In this document: one piece after another, positions 1-7,945 of the stretch | How positions within the stretch are numbered: the first letter of the stretch is position 1 | Layout of the letters: each line of letters opens with the position of its first letter | Source: a bacterium | GTDB taxonomy: Bacteria > Armatimonadota > Zipacnadia > Zipacnadales > Zipacnadaceae | Direction of reading: 5' to 3' | DNA length: 42,272 bases | NCBI GenBank assembly: GCA_030603495.1 | Contig: JAUVXR010000023.1 | Span: 1-42,272 of the forward strand | Notes under the pieces: model-generated | Seen by the model: only the letters and a program-made list of their open reading frames with translations | What the model was told of the DNA's origin: nothing | The model's database searches: none | Program-made: the position numbers and the translations under genes

Positions 1-1
1 G

Positions 2-91
2 TACGGGGTAGACAAGCCGCTGTGGGACGGGGAGTTCGGCGCCTATCGCTCGCTCTGGGAAGATGGCGCTCGTGCCCAGGCCGGCGCCTGA
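2..91 (+). CDS. C-terminal end of an unidentified protein (5' partial)
   Basis: An open frame runs in from the left edge and ends at TGA 89-91, giving 29 residues rich in Trp, Gly and Ala (ends WEDGARAQAGA). Too little is present to name a family. The only support is the open frame with ordinary coding-like composition and a low-complexity Ala/Gly end typical of a protein C-terminus. It is convergent with the minus-strand genes that follow. Confidence 0.35.
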   Translation, partial: YGVDKPLWDGEFGAYRSLWEDGARAQAGA

Positions 92-438
92 AGTCTACCA
101 CCGTCAGGGAAGGGCAGCAGGCTGGTTTCATACTGGATCAGGCGTATGGGAACTTCTGGGCTTACACTGTCAGATTCATCAAGCCGGAAGCAAGCTGAGC
201 CCACCTCCATAAAGTTCCCTTAGGAGACCTAGTATCCCACTCCAGTCCACCGGCGTGGTCCCCTCTAAGAATCGTTGAAGCGCCTGACCAGTCCCTGGGG
301 GGATTTCATCTGAGCCATTTAATCTGATTCTGGTCATCTGGGCTCCAGTAGCGTGAGAGTCACGTCGGAGTCAATCAGTGGTACCTTCTTGGTCCAGCCC
401 AAGGCGTATCCCGAAGTGCCGCCTGGCCTTGGGGGCTT
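92..438. other. Intergenic stretch between convergent genes, one hairpin
   Basis: No convincing gene. A hairpin with an 8-bp perfect stem (CCCAAGGC at 398-405 with GCCTTGGG at 426-433) lies just past the stop codon of the minus-strand gene. On the plus strand it is followed within a few bases by TTTT, so it could act as a weak terminator there. On the minus strand no T-run follows. Confidence 0.4.
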
Positions 439-1077
439 TTACTCCAGGCCAACTTCAGGGCGCATTTCGGACGTCCAATGCGACGGATCGCGCTTGTCCT
501 TTTCGACCTGAAGGGTCACCCTGTGCGAAACCCAATCGAGCAGGAATCGGGATATCTCATGCCGGCGGGCCAGTTCGCCAAGCAAGTTGTTTACCTTGAC
601 GTACATTTGGGCGAACGTTAACCCCCGCCCCTCGGGGTGCAGACCACAGTGCTCCAGCATCACCTTGACCTTGCGGTTATACACACTGTATTTGTCGGGA
701 TAAGCAACGAGCAGAATCGGTGTCGCCACGGCCCGACCCAGGAACTTGATGTGCTTCGGCCCATGCTTGGGGAACAGCTGGTCGAGGCGCCCTTGGATCG
801 GTCTGGCCTCATCGAGCAGGATGTGTAATGCACGGCGCAGATGCGCCATGTCCCTGGTCAAGCGGCTGCCCTGCCGCTGAATGCCCCACCAATGCTTGTT
901 GTCCCTGTACCGGAGAAATGCTCTGAAGTCCTCGGCCCTGAGTCCATCGAGATTCTCAGGGCAAAAGATCGGCTGGAAACGATCGATGACTTCCTCCTCC
1001 TCTCGGGCATATCGTGCATCGTTAGCAAGGTCCAGCTTAAACGCTTCTATCTCGGCGCCAATGTCTATCACATTCAC
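439..1077 (-). CDS. McrB-N-like conserved hypothetical protein
   Basis: A 212-aa protein with no membrane segment or signal. Residues about 40-175 carry a pattern I know from the N-terminal regions of some McrB-type AAA restriction proteins: a stretch like 'FRAFLRYRDNKHWWGIQRQ', a helical block with an RRALHILLDE core, then a block like 'AYPDKYSVYNRKV'. There is no AAA+ ATPase domain here, so this is a stand-alone version. Its GTG start (1075-1077) overlaps the stop of a short upstream ORF, and the helicase-nuclease gene lies further upstream on the same strand, so the two are probably co-transcribed. Involvement in DNA restriction is inferred from the family resemblance and the neighbour only. 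The biochemical role is unknown. Confidence 0.7.
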   Translation of the reverse strand: MNVIDIGAEIEAFKLDLANDARYAREEEEVIDRFQPIFCPENLDGLRAEDFRAFLRYRDNKHWWGIQRQGSRLTRDMAHLRRALHILLDEARPIQGRLDQLFPKHGPKHIKFLGRAVATPILLVAYPDKYSVYNRKVKVMLEHCGLHPEGRGLTFAQMYVKVNNLLGELARRHEISRFLLDWVSHRVTLQVEKDKRDPSHWTSEMRPEVGLE

Positions 1078-1274
1078 CGGGCATCAGCTCCCTCGGCTGC
1101 TTCTCCAATTGGCCCCTCGCTCGTGCACCTCAGCCTCTGCGAACTGGGCCGCTGTTTACCTCCTCCTGGAGCTTTCCTCAACTTTGCCCACGAAGCCGGC
1201 CGATTGCGTGCCGCCAGGACCTCTTCCTCAAATGCTAGCATTAACCCTGGACTCGTTTTCGGAGGCAAGGTCAC
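1074..1274 (-). CDS. Possible small protein between helicase and McrB-N-like gene
   Basis: A 66-aa frame with a GTG start whose TGA (1074-1076) overlaps the GTG of the next gene, an arrangement typical of translational coupling. It is basic, with no recognisable motif. I see no good ribosome-binding site, and composition does not clearly separate it from noise. The alternative is an untranslated 240-bp spacer. It is kept because of the coupling and the co-directional neighbours. Confidence 0.25.
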   Translation of the reverse strand: MTLPPKTSPGLMLAFEEEVLAARNRPASWAKLRKAPGGGKQRPSSQRLRCTSEGPIGEAAEGADAR

Positions 1275-1319
1275 TTGCTTGAGTCCGATGGAGCCACCCG
1301 CTTCTGCTGAATCACAAAC

Positions 1320-4300
1320 CTACGCTTCAATAATCCGCGCTCGCGCGATCTGCTCAATCGAGGCCGCATCGATGCTTCCGTCGGGCCCATCCTGGGACGT
1401 GATCAGTCGATCTGCGAAGCCATTCTTCTCGTACCACTCCTGCTTGCGTTCCCACGCCTCGCGGTAGCTGGGCACATTGAGCATGCCGAGATGCTCCCAA
1501 TAGAAAACGTCGCCCTCGAAGCTGACTGTGAAATCGGGAAGTCGGAAGTCTTTCGGGTCCGTGCGCGAGTGGAGCGGCTGCTCGTACTCATAGCTGATCC
1601 CAAGCGCATCGAGCACGTCTGCCACGATCACCTCGCTTTTCGAACGGACAGCGATCCCCTTCCGCGTGCGGTGGATGAGCGCCTCCGGGTGAGGTCGCTT
1701 CGGATCGTCCGGCCGAAGGGCCAGCGTGAACATGTGCGTATTGCGCAAACGGGTGTGCGAGCAATCCGGGCTACGCAGCCGACGGAGGGGTTCGATGTCC
1801 TTCTCGATCAGGAGGACCAGCTTGCGCCGGAAGCGTGTGAGGCCCGTATACATCAGCTCCCGTGACAGGGTTGACGCATTCTGTGGAATGATAAGAAAGA
1901 CAACTTCGAAATCACTTCCCTGAGCCTTATGGATCGTCAGCGCGTAGGCAAGCTCGAGGTTCTCCTCGGCCTGCTTTCGGAAGTAACGGTAGGACACGTC
2001 AGGCTGGGTCGAGAACACCGCTTTGAGGTAGTCCCCCCGGTCACCCTTCGCCGTGCTGCAAACGATTCCCACCTCTCCATTCGCCACATAGTCTATGCCT
2101 TTGCCTTTCGGCCATCCCTTGATACTGCGGTTGACGACCTGGATCACCTTGTCCGTGTAGACGATATCCTGTTCTCCAAACGGCCGTGCCACCTTGGACC
2201 AGGGGTTCTTTGCCTTGGCGATAAGACCGCCATTGTATTCCAGTTGGATGCGGCGGTTGAGATCCTCAGTGCCGAAATGCTGGGCACGCGTGGGAGAGAG
2301 GATTTGCCAAGCCTCGCTGCGGGCCCAATCCTCCGTGTCGATCCCGAGCGACCGATTGAAACTCTGGTAGTCGTCGTCTCGGATTCCGAGTAGGTCCGCC
2401 ATCCGTCCTTTCAGCTTGGCGAGCAACTCGTCGTGGTTGTCCCAGAACACGACCTCGAGGTCGCCAGCCGACTCCCCCCGAGCGACGGCGGCCAGGACTT
2501 CGTCGTCGCCCGGGCTGACGACCGATGCACGGTAACCGTCGGCGAGGGCCAGAGCGACGCTGTTCTCGGCAGGAAAGTCCGTCTCATCGTCGGTACGCAT
2601 ACAGACGCTGAGGGGAGCGATGCATCTGGGGTGCTCTTTCTGCAGCCACTCGATGACGTCGGCGAAGGGCCTTCCCGGACCGATTGGCGGCAGCTGGTTA
2701 GGGTCACCCACAAGAATCAGACGACTCAACGGGCCGGAGTCGAGAGCGCACAGCAAAGTCCCGAGAAGGTCCGTCGGTATCATCGAACACTCGTCGATGA
2801 TAACGGTCGTCGCCGGGTAGGGCCTCTCATCACTCTCCGGCTTGAGCACGAAGATGCCGGGCACCAACCAGCCCTGTTTCAGCAGGAACTGGTGAATGGT
2901 CATTGCATTGCGCTTGGCTTTCGTGGTTAGGCGAACACGCGCCTTCCCGGTTGGCGCCAGCAAGAGTGCCGCATGCCGCCCCTCAACGCGATCCAACTCT
3001 TGGAGGAATATACTGAGGATCGACGTCTTCCCGGTGCCAGCCCCTCCGGTTAGCACGCTCAGTCTCCGAGAGAACAGGGTGCGTAACGCGTTTTGCTTCT
3101 CGTCGAGTGCTGCCCGTTCACGGTCGGACTTCGGTGCGCCGAAAAGCCCCTTCAGCCCGGTGAGCCAGTCAATCGGAGGATCGGCTTCGGAGTTAACCTT
3201 TTTGGCCCGCCGCTTGACTGTCGAGGCGATGCTTTGTTCCAGCGCCTGGATGTGTTTGAGCGCAGCCAGCTCGGGATCAGAGTCGAGGGCCATCCAGAGG
3301 CACCTCTGATAGAAGTCTCGCTCGGCCAGCACGATCTCCCGATCCGGTCGGCATGCTCTGCGCTCGGGGAAACGGTCGATGATGCGGCTCAGGAAGTCGC
3401 CGAAAGTCAGTACCGTGTCCCCGGTGCTTGCGGCATCCTGGAGAGCCGCGACTCCCACGGCGCGAACCCTCCGCCTGTCGTCGTGGGAGACTTTGTCATC
3501 ATCTGGAAACAGTGCGGCGTTCCCCTCAGGTCGCATACCGTGATCGACAGTCTCCAATGCCACGGGGTGTGAATTCACCATCCCGAGGTCACTCTCGGCA
3601 AGGATGTACGGGTTCGCAACTAGCTCGTCCTCGGTGGCGTCGATGCCACTATCAGCACGCTGGTCTGGATTGGCGATCCGCTGGACCTGGTCCGGAGACA
3701 ACTCGAATCGTGCCAGCTTCGACAGGAGCGCCTGGCGGGACTTGAGGAGTCCCCACCGTTCTCGCGCTGTGAGGAGTCCGGCTTGGTAGGAGGCTGTGCC
3801 GGGTTCGGCCTTCCCGTCGAGGATAGACTGGGCGTACTCCCATGGGTTCTCGCCCCGCTTTGCCATAGGTGCAAGGACGGTCCGCTGAAACGAGGTCCCT
3901 TTTGCGGAGCCGAGATACTGGAGTACGCTGCCGGCGCCGGGAAAGGGGCCCCGGCCACTCCACGTCTCGGATAGAGCGTCGTTGAGCCACGCAAGGCAGT
4001 GTTCCCAATCACCCGCGATGTGCTCGTCAGCATTGACGCGCTCCACGCACTGGATGACACGTTCCAGGATGGCGACAGCCACATCGTCGGAGACATGCTC
4101 CGCGCCATACGAGAAGGGGAGCAACGCGTTCCTGGGGACCCGGCAGATGATACCATCAGTGGCGTGGCCATCCCGCAGGTATTCTTGGTACGGGATGCGG
4201 ATGCCCTGCCCGGGGTAGTCCTGAGTGATTCGGCGCGACCAGAGAGGATACAGGTCTTTGTACTCGGCTGTTGTCCCGAAGTAAAGCTGTGGCCCTATCT

Positions 4301-4856
4301 CGGCGACCCTTCCGACGCCAACAACGATGCGGGGCGTATTCTCGTCAAGAGGATTGCCGTGGTTGCAGTAGTAGAAGACGAGGGACCTCTGAAGCTCCAG
4401 CTTTCCCCAGAACCGTTTGAGGAGGTCCCGTTGGCGATCCGGCTCGAAGATCCACCCGTTGCTCCGAGGATCGTCTGGCACTCGGATTGATAGGTCCTCC
4501 GCCTCGCAGACCTCCTGGAAGAACTCCTCGCGCATCCAGCGGTAGGGAGCCGGGCATGACGAGTAGGGGGGGATGTCCTCGGAGACCGCCGGCAGCTTGC
4601 GAAACTTGACCGGATCTTGATGGACGATGACGAAACCGCGGGAGGCATAGGCAGCCGGATCGCGGGAGCAAGGTGGCAACCACCCGTCCAGCTTGGCAAG
4701 CTGCGTGCCTGCAGCCCTGCGCTCCTTATCGTCATCCCGCGAGTCGCGGATGTGATCATGGACGATGCAGTGGGCGTTCAAGTGCGGCGCGTCACACACG
4801 TGTCCATCCCAAGCCCGGTCATGCCATGCAAGTCTTGCAGACAGATGTGTAGTCAT
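1320..4856 (-). CDS. RecD-like SF1 DNA helicase with C-terminal nuclease-like domain
   Basis: 1178 aa from the ATG at 4856, preceded by GAGG nine bases upstream; a TTG five codons earlier lacks that spacing. The N-terminal ~200 residues begin MTTHLSARLAWHDRAW and contain scattered cysteines (about residues 21, 30, 63, 101) that might bind metal. The helicase core starts near residue 600: Walker A GGAGTGKTS, then IIDECSMI (motif II), LVGDPNQLPP (motif III) and YALTIHKAQGSDF (RecD-type motif V/VI region). After residue ~1080 comes a PD-(D/E)XK-like segment with LPDFTV followed by FYWEHLGM, as in Vsr- or restriction-type nuclease folds. The likely role is ATP-driven unwinding coupled to cleavage in defence or repair. 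RecB and RecC are absent, so it is not part of a RecBCD set. It heads the minus-strand cluster. Confidence 0.85.
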   Translation of the reverse strand: MTTHLSARLAWHDRAWDGHVCDAPHLNAHCIVHDHIRDSRDDDKERRAAGTQLAKLDGWLPPCSRDPAAYASRGFVIVHQDPVKFRKLPAVSEDIPPYSSCPAPYRWMREEFFQEVCEAEDLSIRVPDDPRSNGWIFEPDRQRDLLKRFWGKLELQRSLVFYYCNHGNPLDENTPRIVVGVGRVAEIGPQLYFGTTAEYKDLYPLWSRRITQDYPGQGIRIPYQEYLRDGHATDGIICRVPRNALLPFSYGAEHVSDDVAVAILERVIQCVERVNADEHIAGDWEHCLAWLNDALSETWSGRGPFPGAGSVLQYLGSAKGTSFQRTVLAPMAKRGENPWEYAQSILDGKAEPGTASYQAGLLTARERWGLLKSRQALLSKLARFELSPDQVQRIANPDQRADSGIDATEDELVANPYILAESDLGMVNSHPVALETVDHGMRPEGNAALFPDDDKVSHDDRRRVRAVGVAALQDAASTGDTVLTFGDFLSRIIDRFPERRACRPDREIVLAERDFYQRCLWMALDSDPELAALKHIQALEQSIASTVKRRAKKVNSEADPPIDWLTGLKGLFGAPKSDRERAALDEKQNALRTLFSRRLSVLTGGAGTGKTSILSIFLQELDRVEGRHAALLLAPTGKARVRLTTKAKRNAMTIHQFLLKQGWLVPGIFVLKPESDERPYPATTVIIDECSMIPTDLLGTLLCALDSGPLSRLILVGDPNQLPPIGPGRPFADVIEWLQKEHPRCIAPLSVCMRTDDETDFPAENSVALALADGYRASVVSPGDDEVLAAVARGESAGDLEVVFWDNHDELLAKLKGRMADLLGIRDDDYQSFNRSLGIDTEDWARSEAWQILSPTRAQHFGTEDLNRRIQLEYNGGLIAKAKNPWSKVARPFGEQDIVYTDKVIQVVNRSIKGWPKGKGIDYVANGEVGIVCSTAKGDRGDYLKAVFSTQPDVSYRYFRKQAEENLELAYALTIHKAQGSDFEVVFLIIPQNASTLSRELMYTGLTRFRRKLVLLIEKDIEPLRRLRSPDCSHTRLRNTHMFTLALRPDDPKRPHPEALIHRTRKGIAVRSKSEVIVADVLDALGISYEYEQPLHSRTDPKDFRLPDFTVSFEGDVFYWEHLGMLNVPSYREAWERKQEWYEKNGFADRLITSQDGPDGSIDAASIEQIARARIIEA

Positions 4857-5296
4857 TCGCTGAATCCTCAATCTCCGGGTGACTATCGAGATTCATGGCC
4901 AGCTTAGCGTCCCGAATCAAGTACCCGCTTCCCAACCGATCTCAGACAGTTTCTCTTCCTCTGCGCGGTTCCTTTCGACTGTAAGCCTCCTACCATATCG
5001 TGTCCGTCGTCAGGCCCTCCTTGCACCGGACCCCGCAAGCTTAGGCTGTGGCTAGGCATCTGTCCTACACTTCTACGTCATATCTGCTTTCTCCTGCCGG
5101 CAACTTGCTGGTCTCGGCCTTCCTAAGCATTCACGGGACGCAGCTTGTCAGTGCTTCGTGATAGCGCCCGCGGTTGTGATTTGGCGGAGTTACAGCAGCA
5201 GCTTGCAGGACTGCAGGAGCAGCTTGCGGCGCTGGCCGCAGAATAGTGGCCCAACGAGTGTGGAACCCCCCCGCACGGGGCAGGTGCCACCAGTGA
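4857..5296. other. Intergenic region, probably decayed
   Basis: No intact gene. A short plus-strand frame near 5157-5247 would encode a Gln/Leu/Ala heptad-like tail (ELQQQLAGLQEQLAALAAE then stop), which looks like the end of a lost coiled-coil protein. The first 100 bases upstream of the helicase show no clear promoter hexamers. Recombinase debris follows on the right. Confidence 0.35.
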
Positions 5297-5422
5297 AGAC
5301 GTAGAAGTGCCAACACGGCCCAGGCGGGCCTCGAAGCCGACGAGGTGCAGATGCTTGCCGAGGCCCTAACGAAACTGCCCAAAGAGCAGGGGACAGCCCT
5401 GCCCGAAGCCCTGAGTGGATAG
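5297..5422 (+). pseudogene. Remnant of a tyrosine recombinase C-terminus
   Basis: The plus-strand frame ending at TAG 5420-5422 encodes a segment with ADEVQMLAEALTKLPKEQ. It closely matches the last residues of the intact tyrosine recombinase at 29036-29797 (DEVQRIAKALAALPQEQ), with about 17 identities in 29 positions by eye. No catalytic residues are present and a stop lies just upstream in frame (5294-5296), so this is the 3' scrap of a related integrase gene. It suggests a former integration or excision event at the edge of this island. Confidence 0.6.
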
Positions 5423-5446
5423 TCCAACCAGTCCACAGGAGCGGTT

Positions 5447-5713
5447 ATGATGGCTAAGTATGACCCATTGCGGGACTATCTAAGAGATCGTTCTGCAAAT
5501 CGGATCGTTCTGTCGTTTGACCAAATCGAAGATATCATCGGAGCTGCCCTTCCACCGTCGGCCCGCAAGTATGGCGAATGGTGGGCTAACGAGGATCCTC
5601 AGCGCACCATGCATGTGCAGGCGGTGGCATGGCAGGAAGCGGGTTGGGAAATGGCAGGCGTGGACCTCTTGGCTGAGCAAGTCTCTTTCGTGAGAGTAGG
5701 AAGTGTAGAGTAG
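5447..5713 (+). CDS. DUF7662-type small protein
   Basis: An 88-aa protein starting at ATG 5447, with GGAG a few bases upstream. The order 'YDPLRDYL', a stretch like 'LSFDQIEDIIGAALPPSARK', 'WWANE', then 'AWQEAGWEMAGVDL' and a final beta-strand with FVRV matches the small DUF7662-type family found beside defence genes and mobile elements. A helix-strand fold of this kind may bind nucleic acid, but no function is established that I can state. It is a single gene on the plus strand, just after a recombinase scrap and before a 48-bp repeat. Confidence 0.75.
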   Translation: MMAKYDPLRDYLRDRSANRIVLSFDQIEDIIGAALPPSARKYGEWWANEDPQRTMHVQAVAWQEAGWEMAGVDLLAEQVSFVRVGSVE

Positions 5714-5765
5714 CCGCAGGAGGCCCGTAGACGCGACGAAATGACGAGACCCGTCCCTTAAGCAT

Positions 5766-5813
5766 GGGGTAAATCGGGGCTTTTGAGCGGAAAGAAGCGG
5801 AAGGGGATTGCCG
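5766..5813 (+). repeat. 48-bp imperfect direct repeat, left copy
   Basis: Matches 8255-8302 in the same orientation at 43 of 48 positions by eye; the core is AAATCGGGGC followed by GCGGAAAGAAGCGGAAGGG. This copy runs into the ribosome-binding region of the membrane protein gene starting at 5817. The right copy covers the stop codon of hsdS. Together they bracket a 2.4-kb block of small genes. Confidence 0.75.
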
Positions 5814-5816
5814 ACC

Positions 5817-6470
5817 ATGACCACACTAAGACACTGCTGGCTGCGGATCGTAGGAGTAATCCAGCACCCTTGGTTTCTTCTGACAATTGGTTTGCTAATA
5901 GTTCTGGGAGCGACCTTTGTTGGCTGGTGGCACACGCGAGACGACTCCGCGAATTGGGCGCCGGTGGTTATCCTTGGCGTCACGGCCCTGGTGGTGGTTT
6001 GCTATGCCCACCAAGCTCGCCGGACAGCCGACGAGACACGACGCATGGCTATTGGTACCCACAAGCTGGTGCATGGAAGCCTCTATCCCGTTGTGCGTAT
6101 AATCACAAGAGGACGTCCCACTGACGGACCAGTAATCAACGAAATCAAGAACAGAGGTACGGGACCTGCGCTTGATGTCCGCATAACGGTTGGAGAAGGC
6201 GGCAGGTATTCTAAGGTGGTGTCTGACATACTTATGCCGGGTCAAACCACACCAGCACCAGATGCTATAGTGCCCACGCCTCAGGGAGAGACGGTTTGGA
6301 TGACGTGGGCAGACATACTACACAACCACTATGGCTATGAGTACGTCTACAGAGAATCCACGAATACGTGGCTGGCCATGGAGGCCGATGCCTCTGATGT
6401 GGAGGGACGAAACAAACGACGCCGCCAATTCGGGCTTCCACCGATAACCGACAAAGACATTGACTTATAG
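5817..6470 (+). CDS. Membrane protein with two N-terminal TM helices, unknown function
   Basis: 217 aa from ATG 5817, with AAGGGG about ten bases upstream; a TTG three codons earlier is less well placed. Two hydrophobic helices (about residues 17-36 and 45-63) are followed by a charged stretch with QARRTADETRRMAI, then a ~130-residue soluble domain. The layout (two TM segments, short polar linker, soluble domain) resembles the neighbouring protein at 6690-7274, whose second TM has a similar VVILGxTAxVVV pattern, so the two may be distant paralogues. No catalytic motif is seen. An envelope-located accessory or defence role is possible but unsupported. Confidence 0.7.
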   Translation: MTTLRHCWLRIVGVIQHPWFLLTIGLLIVLGATFVGWWHTRDDSANWAPVVILGVTALVVVCYAHQARRTADETRRMAIGTHKLVHGSLYPVVRIITRGRPTDGPVINEIKNRGTGPALDVRITVGEGGRYSKVVSDILMPGQTTPAPDAIVPTPQGETVWMTWADILHNHYGYEYVYRESTNTWLAMEADASDVEGRNKRRRQFGLPPITDKDIDL

Positions 6471-6529
6471 AGCACTCTTAGCTGTTGGCCTCCCAACACA
6501 GCGAAGATAGCTGCTACCGCTGCTAGGCG

Positions 6530-6667
6530 ATGACGCTGGTGGGCGACGGTAGCCATATGCCAGACCTTGAGCTGACCGTCAAGCAGGCCGGGCGTGAGCA
6601 GAACAACCGGGAGCTGTGGCGAAGGAGCAAGCTGCTACCGAATAGAACAGAACCGCTAAGGCGGTAG
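6530..6667 (+). CDS. Possible 45-aa small ORF
   Basis: A frame from ATG 6530 (or ATG 6557) to TAG 6665-6667 fills the gap between two membrane protein genes. The product is basic and polar, with LTVKQAGREQNNRELWRR. It has no strong ribosome-binding site and no family match that I recognise. It may be a relic or noise. Confidence 0.2.
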   Translation: MTLVGDGSHMPDLELTVKQAGREQNNRELWRRSKLLPNRTEPLRR

Positions 6668-6689
6668 ATATGACAGGAGGGCAGAGACA

Positions 6690-7274
6690 ATGAGCTGGGA
6701 CTGGGGATATGCACTCGTGGGGCTGGCGTTCATAGGCGCATTGGTTGCCGACGACAGATGGAGTGGACGCGCCGGTTGGGGGGCTATAGTCATCCTGGGT
6801 GCGACTGCTATTGTGGTCGTCGCGTATACTGCCCAGACGCGGAGGCTTGCTGAGGAAACGCAGAAGCTTGCTAAGGAAACCCAAAGCTTGGCTACGAGCA
6901 CGAAACAGTTAGCCGGAGAAGCGCCGCTGCGCCATGCACTCTGGAGCAAACGTCTTGACTGCTACTTTCGGATAAGTGGGATACTCAGGATGTACGCCGC
7001 TACTTCTGGTAAAAGTCCATTTGCCGCGCGCGATGAGCATGCGGAGGACCTGGCCCGTGCATGGAGTGAGGCGCTGATCCTGTTCCCTGGTGCGGAAGAT
7101 CCCGCCTGCAAAGCCCTCCTCTCTGAGCTTCCGGATTTTATGAGAAAGAAGAGCCCCACGCTGGACGAAATAGCCGAAGCGCTGGCTCATTGGCGCAGCG
7201 CGGCCCGCAAATCACTTGGGCTCCCCGAGCTCGAACGGGGCATACCGGACTCTCCTCCCAACGTCGAGCCCTGA
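6690..7274 (+). CDS. Membrane protein with two TM helices and a coiled coil
   Basis: 194 aa; ATG 6690 follows a clear AGGAGG nine bases upstream. Two TM helices (about residues 4-20 and 30-47) lead into a heptad-patterned region (RRLAEETQKLAKETQSLA, about 51-72) that should form a coiled coil, then a helical C-terminal domain. The same topology is common in phage- and mobile-element-encoded accessory proteins, with the coiled coil probably mediating oligomerisation in the cytoplasm. Its TM2 and linker resemble those of the upstream neighbour at 5817-6470. No enzymatic motif is visible. Confidence 0.75.
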   Translation: MSWDWGYALVGLAFIGALVADDRWSGRAGWGAIVILGATAIVVVAYTAQTRRLAEETQKLAKETQSLATSTKQLAGEAPLRHALWSKRLDCYFRISGILRMYAATSGKSPFAARDEHAEDLARAWSEALILFPGAEDPACKALLSELPDFMRKKSPTLDEIAEALAHWRSAARKSLGLPELERGIPDSPPNVEP

Positions 7275-7303
7275 GCTGGCCGGTGAGTAGGCAGGCAGCA
7301 ACT

Positions 7304-7474
7304 ATGAACGACTATATCACGGTCACGGACGCGGCCACTCGTCTCCACAGGTCGCCAGGCACGGTGCGGCGATGGCCGCCGGCCCGGCCCAGCAGCGCAG
7401 GCGTCTACACTCTGGCAGGCTCCAGACGGGCTGCGTCACCAGACAAGTTTGCATTCATGCAGGAGAATGCGTGA
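7304..7474 (+). CDS. Small excisionase-like HTH protein
   Basis: 56 aa from ATG 7304. The first 25 residues (MNDYITVTDAATRLHRSPGT followed by VRRW) match the winged-helix/MerR-like HTH_17 pattern of excisionases and small DNA-binding proteins. The second half is shorter and less typical, ending SPDKFAFMQENA where such proteins normally have a strand and a helix. It may be a directionality factor or regulator for a neighbouring element. Its 3' end overlaps the 3' end of the convergent OB-fold gene by 39 bases. Confidence 0.55.
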   Translation: MNDYITVTDAATRLHRSPGTVRRWPPARPSSAGVYTLAGSRRAASPDKFAFMQENA

Positions 7475-7900
7475 ATATGGAGAGCCGCCGCACCTACCCT
7501 TGATCCTCACCGTCTGCCATGGCTGTAGTCGGCTGAGCTCAGGGGTATCCGTGTCTGCGAACATACACCGCACAGTGGTATAATCCCCCGTGATCAGACT
7601 GACGTATGGGCCGTCGTGGACATCCTTGCCGATACTCTTAATCCGACCGCCCACGATGATTATCTTGTCCTTGAATCTAATGTCCGCCGCGACCTGATTT
7701 CGTCCGTATGCTATGGCGAGGTCCGTCGCAGAAACGATCTCCGAGACAGTCTGGCCCGGCGCATCCCCCGCCTCCGTCTCGGATCCACCGCGCCCCCATA
7801 TAGCTCCTATTACCATCCCAATAGCGATTACTCCCGACATCCCTATGGCCAACCCAACAAGTACCCTCCGGATCGAGAAAGTGGTCGCGCTATCCGCCAT
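7436..7900 (-). CDS. Membrane-anchored OB-fold protein (tRNA_anti-like)
   Basis: 154 aa. One N-terminal TM segment (about residues 11-33, IRRVLVGLAIGMSGVIAIGM), then a linker and an OB-fold domain (about 57-154). The domain follows the tRNA_anti-like pattern: a helix with DLAIAYGRNQVAADIRFKDK, strands with IIIVGGRIKSIGKD, YVSLITGD, VRCMFAD and VRIKGRCGG, and a final LLHECKLV. Family members are usually small membrane or secreted proteins of unknown function, so nucleic-acid binding should not be assumed. The gene stands alone on the minus strand. It is preceded by the 96-nt structured leader and its promoter, indicating RNA-level control. Confidence 0.75.
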   Translation of the reverse strand: MADSATTFSIRRVLVGLAIGMSGVIAIGMVIGAIWGRGGSETEAGDAPGQTVSEIVSATDLAIAYGRNQVAADIRFKDKIIIVGGRIKSIGKDVHDGPYVSLITGDYTTVRCMFADTDTPELSRLQPWQTVRIKGRCGGSPYSRILLHECKLVW

Positions 7901-7945
7901 GTCTCCGGCCCCTTTCTTGGCTGGAGTAATCCGGGGACCATAGAT

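Noticed and set aside
1320-4856. RecBCD component or standard RecD2
   Set aside because: No RecB or RecC is nearby, and the protein has long extra N- and C-terminal regions not seen in RecD2, including a nuclease-like tail.
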